Assembly (NCBI GenBank): GCA_964453665.1
Contig: CAYVQT010000036.1
Span: 1-33,980 of the forward strand
Origin: DAOUTY01 sp964453665
GTDB lineage: Bacteria > Chloroflexota > Dehalococcoidia > SZUA-161
DNA length: 33,980 nucleotides
Reading direction: 5' to 3'
Made by a program: the position numbers and the translations under genes. Each line of letters starts with the position of its first letter. Within the stretch, counting starts at the first letter, position 1. The notes under the pieces were generated by a model. That model did no database searches. It was not told the DNA's origin and saw only the letters and a list, made by a program, of their open reading frames with translations. Shown piece by piece: positions 33,201-33,980 of this stretch.

Positions 33201-33693
33201 AGCCAAGGTCCATCCATTTAGCCAGCATCCGCTCGAGGTCGATTTTCGACCCCTCTTTTAATAAATGACAGGAGGAAGAGAAGCCGGCGACAGGTACTGT
33301 TTTTTGCGCCACAGCGTAAACAGGAGCAACCACCAGCGTCTTATCATTGCCCTCGCTCAAGTCAGAGAGCACCCGCAACCTCTGCTGTACCGTATGCATA
33401 TCGGACGAGAGGCGCTCATAGGGAAGGGCATCGGGCTCGGGGAAAAGCCTGACCGGGGCATCGCTGCCCAGCCAGAGAGGGGCCTCCTCATAAAGCTGCC
33501 TTGCCCTCTCCGACCTTGCCGTTATTACCAGCATCGGGAGGCCGAGCCGTTGGAATAGAGCGGCGATAAGATAGGGCCGGGCGGAATCGACCACAACCGC
33601 CTTTCTCTCACCGCTCACCGCCTGTATCTCCCGAACAAGCTCGCGGTATGAAGGTATATCTTCAATCAGTGGAAGCAGTCCAGACAGATTCAT
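30253..33693 (-). CDS. mfd: Transcription-repair coupling factor
   Basis: 1146 residues from ATG at 33693, which has GAGGTG eight bases upstream; an ATG 60 bp earlier adds an unconserved basic tail and has no site. Order: UvrB-homology domains 1-3 at the N-terminus, the RNA polymerase-interacting (CarD-like) domain with LLPGDYVVHVDHGIGMFSGL (481-500), and the RecG-like translocase with Walker A GDVGYGKT (632-639), DEEQ (733-736) and SATPIPRTLHMSL. A C-terminal TRCF domain ends the protein. It removes RNA polymerase stalled at lesions and recruits UvrA. It converges on and overlaps the HAD gene by 17 bp. Confidence 0.97.
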   Translation of the reverse strand: MNLSGLLPLIEDIPSYRELVREIQAVSGERKAVVVDSARPYLIAALFQRLGLPMLVITARSERARQLYEEAPLWLGSDAPVRLFPEPDALPYERLSSDMHTVQQRLRVLSDLSEGNDKTLVVAPVYAVAQKTVPVAGFSSSCHLLKEGSKIDLERMLAKWMDLGYEMESIVELPGTLSRRGGIVDIYPSNSDLPARIELSGDEVESIRLFDPATQRSLALVPQIAVVPAREMAASFTELTDIVRQLDHSTLKGEAREKAEEEMEYLARGRWFDGLEFYTSLANDGAFFDYFPERTLVVLEQPDLIEATLTELDIQAIELSEKLRKRGELPIDFPRPYYTWSEFSTGLNRFNRRLNLELWGDENECRFISFRPAPGYDGLVPDFIADIRGMLEGRGRVIVISQQAARLSELLGECGVIASPVADIADVPPLGSVTLAQGSITGGWFMDGDIVFSDVEIFGFVKKRRMVSKRPVRHDVFLSELLPGDYVVHVDHGIGMFSGLTRMGLDDGEREYLVLEYAAGDKLYVPTEQVDRVGRYLGPGGYAPSLSRLGTQEWSRAKRRVKEATGDLAKELLLLYSAREAFNGFAFSSDSMWQQELEASFPYVETPDQLRAVREVKRDMEKAQPMDRLICGDVGYGKTEVAVRAAFKAVMDGMQVAVLVPTTVLAQQHLTTFGERLGTFPVRVEMLSRFRTPQEQREVIQGLASGSVDICIGTHRLIQKDVAFKNLGLVIIDEEQRFGVTHKERLKQLRKEVDVLTLSATPIPRTLHMSLIGVRDMSTMETPPEERYPIKTYVAAYNERLVREAILRELERDGQVFYVHNRVQRINGIVRKLEELVPEARIDAAHGQMHEDALESVMLDFTEGRIDVLVCTTIIESGLDLPNVNTLIVDDADRMGLTQLYQLRGRVGRGANRAYAYFFYKQKQLTEAARKRLRTIFEAAELGAGFRIAMKDLGIRGAGNLLGSEQSGHIGAVGFELYSRLLSEAVSELKAGDDRKTASQPLSTTVDISLAAFIPDEYVNDLDTRLALYMRLARVDSLEEMYELGAEIEDRFGPLPLQVKNLLYIVRLKLMARGSGIRDIIGEKGQIVIRLGPGFTIDKTALQEYFGEKLKVGTSQLRLDIKRAGKQWKKILEDLVERTARTIDGS

Positions 33694-33753
33694 AGACAAA
33701 CACCTCAAGGGCCAGCGGAAATTACGATCAACTAACGCTCGATGAGCTTTCAC

Positions 33754-33980
33754 CCATACTACTTGATAGGTTAATCGAAACAGGGGGTCTGGCGCAAATG
33801 ATAAAGGAACGCGCCCGATTATGAAGGGAAAAGCTGAGGCTCACGAAGAATAGCAATGATCCAAAAAGGCGCAGGGAAAAACAACCGCTACATATCGAAA
33901 CTACCTATTAGATTTACCCTCTTTAAAATAAACTTCCCACGACCTTACGGTCGGGGTTTTAGCCTATTTCAAACTTCGTT
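33754..33980. other. Upstream region of mfd, window end
   Basis: No gene seen. A hairpin CACGACC-TTAC-GGTCGGGG followed by TTTT lies at 33937-33960 on the plus strand and would terminate transcription arriving from the left, or belong to a repeat whose right part is cut by the window edge. Confidence 0.35.

Noticed and set aside
33937..33980. Transposon end of IS200/IS605 type
   Set aside because: The hairpin and TTTTAGCC are suggestive, but the sequence stops at the window edge and no transposase or TnpB is visible.

Overview
The window looks like a chromosomal segment from an uncultured bacterium of the Chloroflexota, most likely a Dehalococcoidia-like lineage. The reasons are indirect: ST0452-like nucleotidyltransferase/acyltransferase paralogues in a glmM-glmU-glmU-glmS cluster, secreted proteins with Pro-Thr linkers, a zinc-ribbon coiled-coil gene beside RNase P RNA and a monofunctional biotin ligase, and dispersed palindromic repeats built on a TTCGACAAGCTCAGG-type core. 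The lineage is an inference; no rRNA gene is present.

Layout. Positions 1-3418 (minus) hold the N-terminal 1139 residues of a giant exported protein with two von Willebrand A domains followed by cysteine-rich 79-residue tandem repeats; the 3' end lies outside the window. Its leader carries a possible pseudoknot followed by an intrinsic terminator. Diverging from it are a small MerR/excisionase-type DNA-binding protein and a NarL-type response regulator (3873-4889). A repeat-rich gap separates these from a PilB/GspE ATPase gene (5459-7165, minus). Then come tRNA-Ser(TGA), a DUF1801 gene with an apparent ATT start, and a small CPxC-motif protein.

Positions 8657-14275 form a UDP-N-acetylglucosamine block: glmM, two tandem GlmU-like genes and glmS, followed by a UDP-sugar epimerase (14423-15361) and a thiolase (15475-16632). 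Together these would convert fructose-6-phosphate to UDP-GlcNAc and possibly epimerise it for surface glycans.

A tRNA-Met(CAT) gene at 16656-16727 is the attachment site of a 1.64-kb integrated element: its 3' end is duplicated at 18337-18369. The element keeps a frameshifted excisionase, an unknown 245-residue protein and a DUF5659-like small protein, and has no integrase, so it seems to be a remnant. Next is 1.2 kb of tandem and palindromic repeats with one tiny lipoprotein-like reading frame.

The right part holds an SCP2-M24 gene pair (minus), a class 3 lipase, two paralogous membrane-anchored proteins with Pro-Thr linkers, an 800-bp stretch without a convincing gene, a zinc-ribbon coiled-coil protein, RNase P RNA, birA, a stomatin/NfeD operon (minus), a HAD hydrolase, and mfd (minus). 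The HAD and mfd genes converge and overlap by 17 bp.
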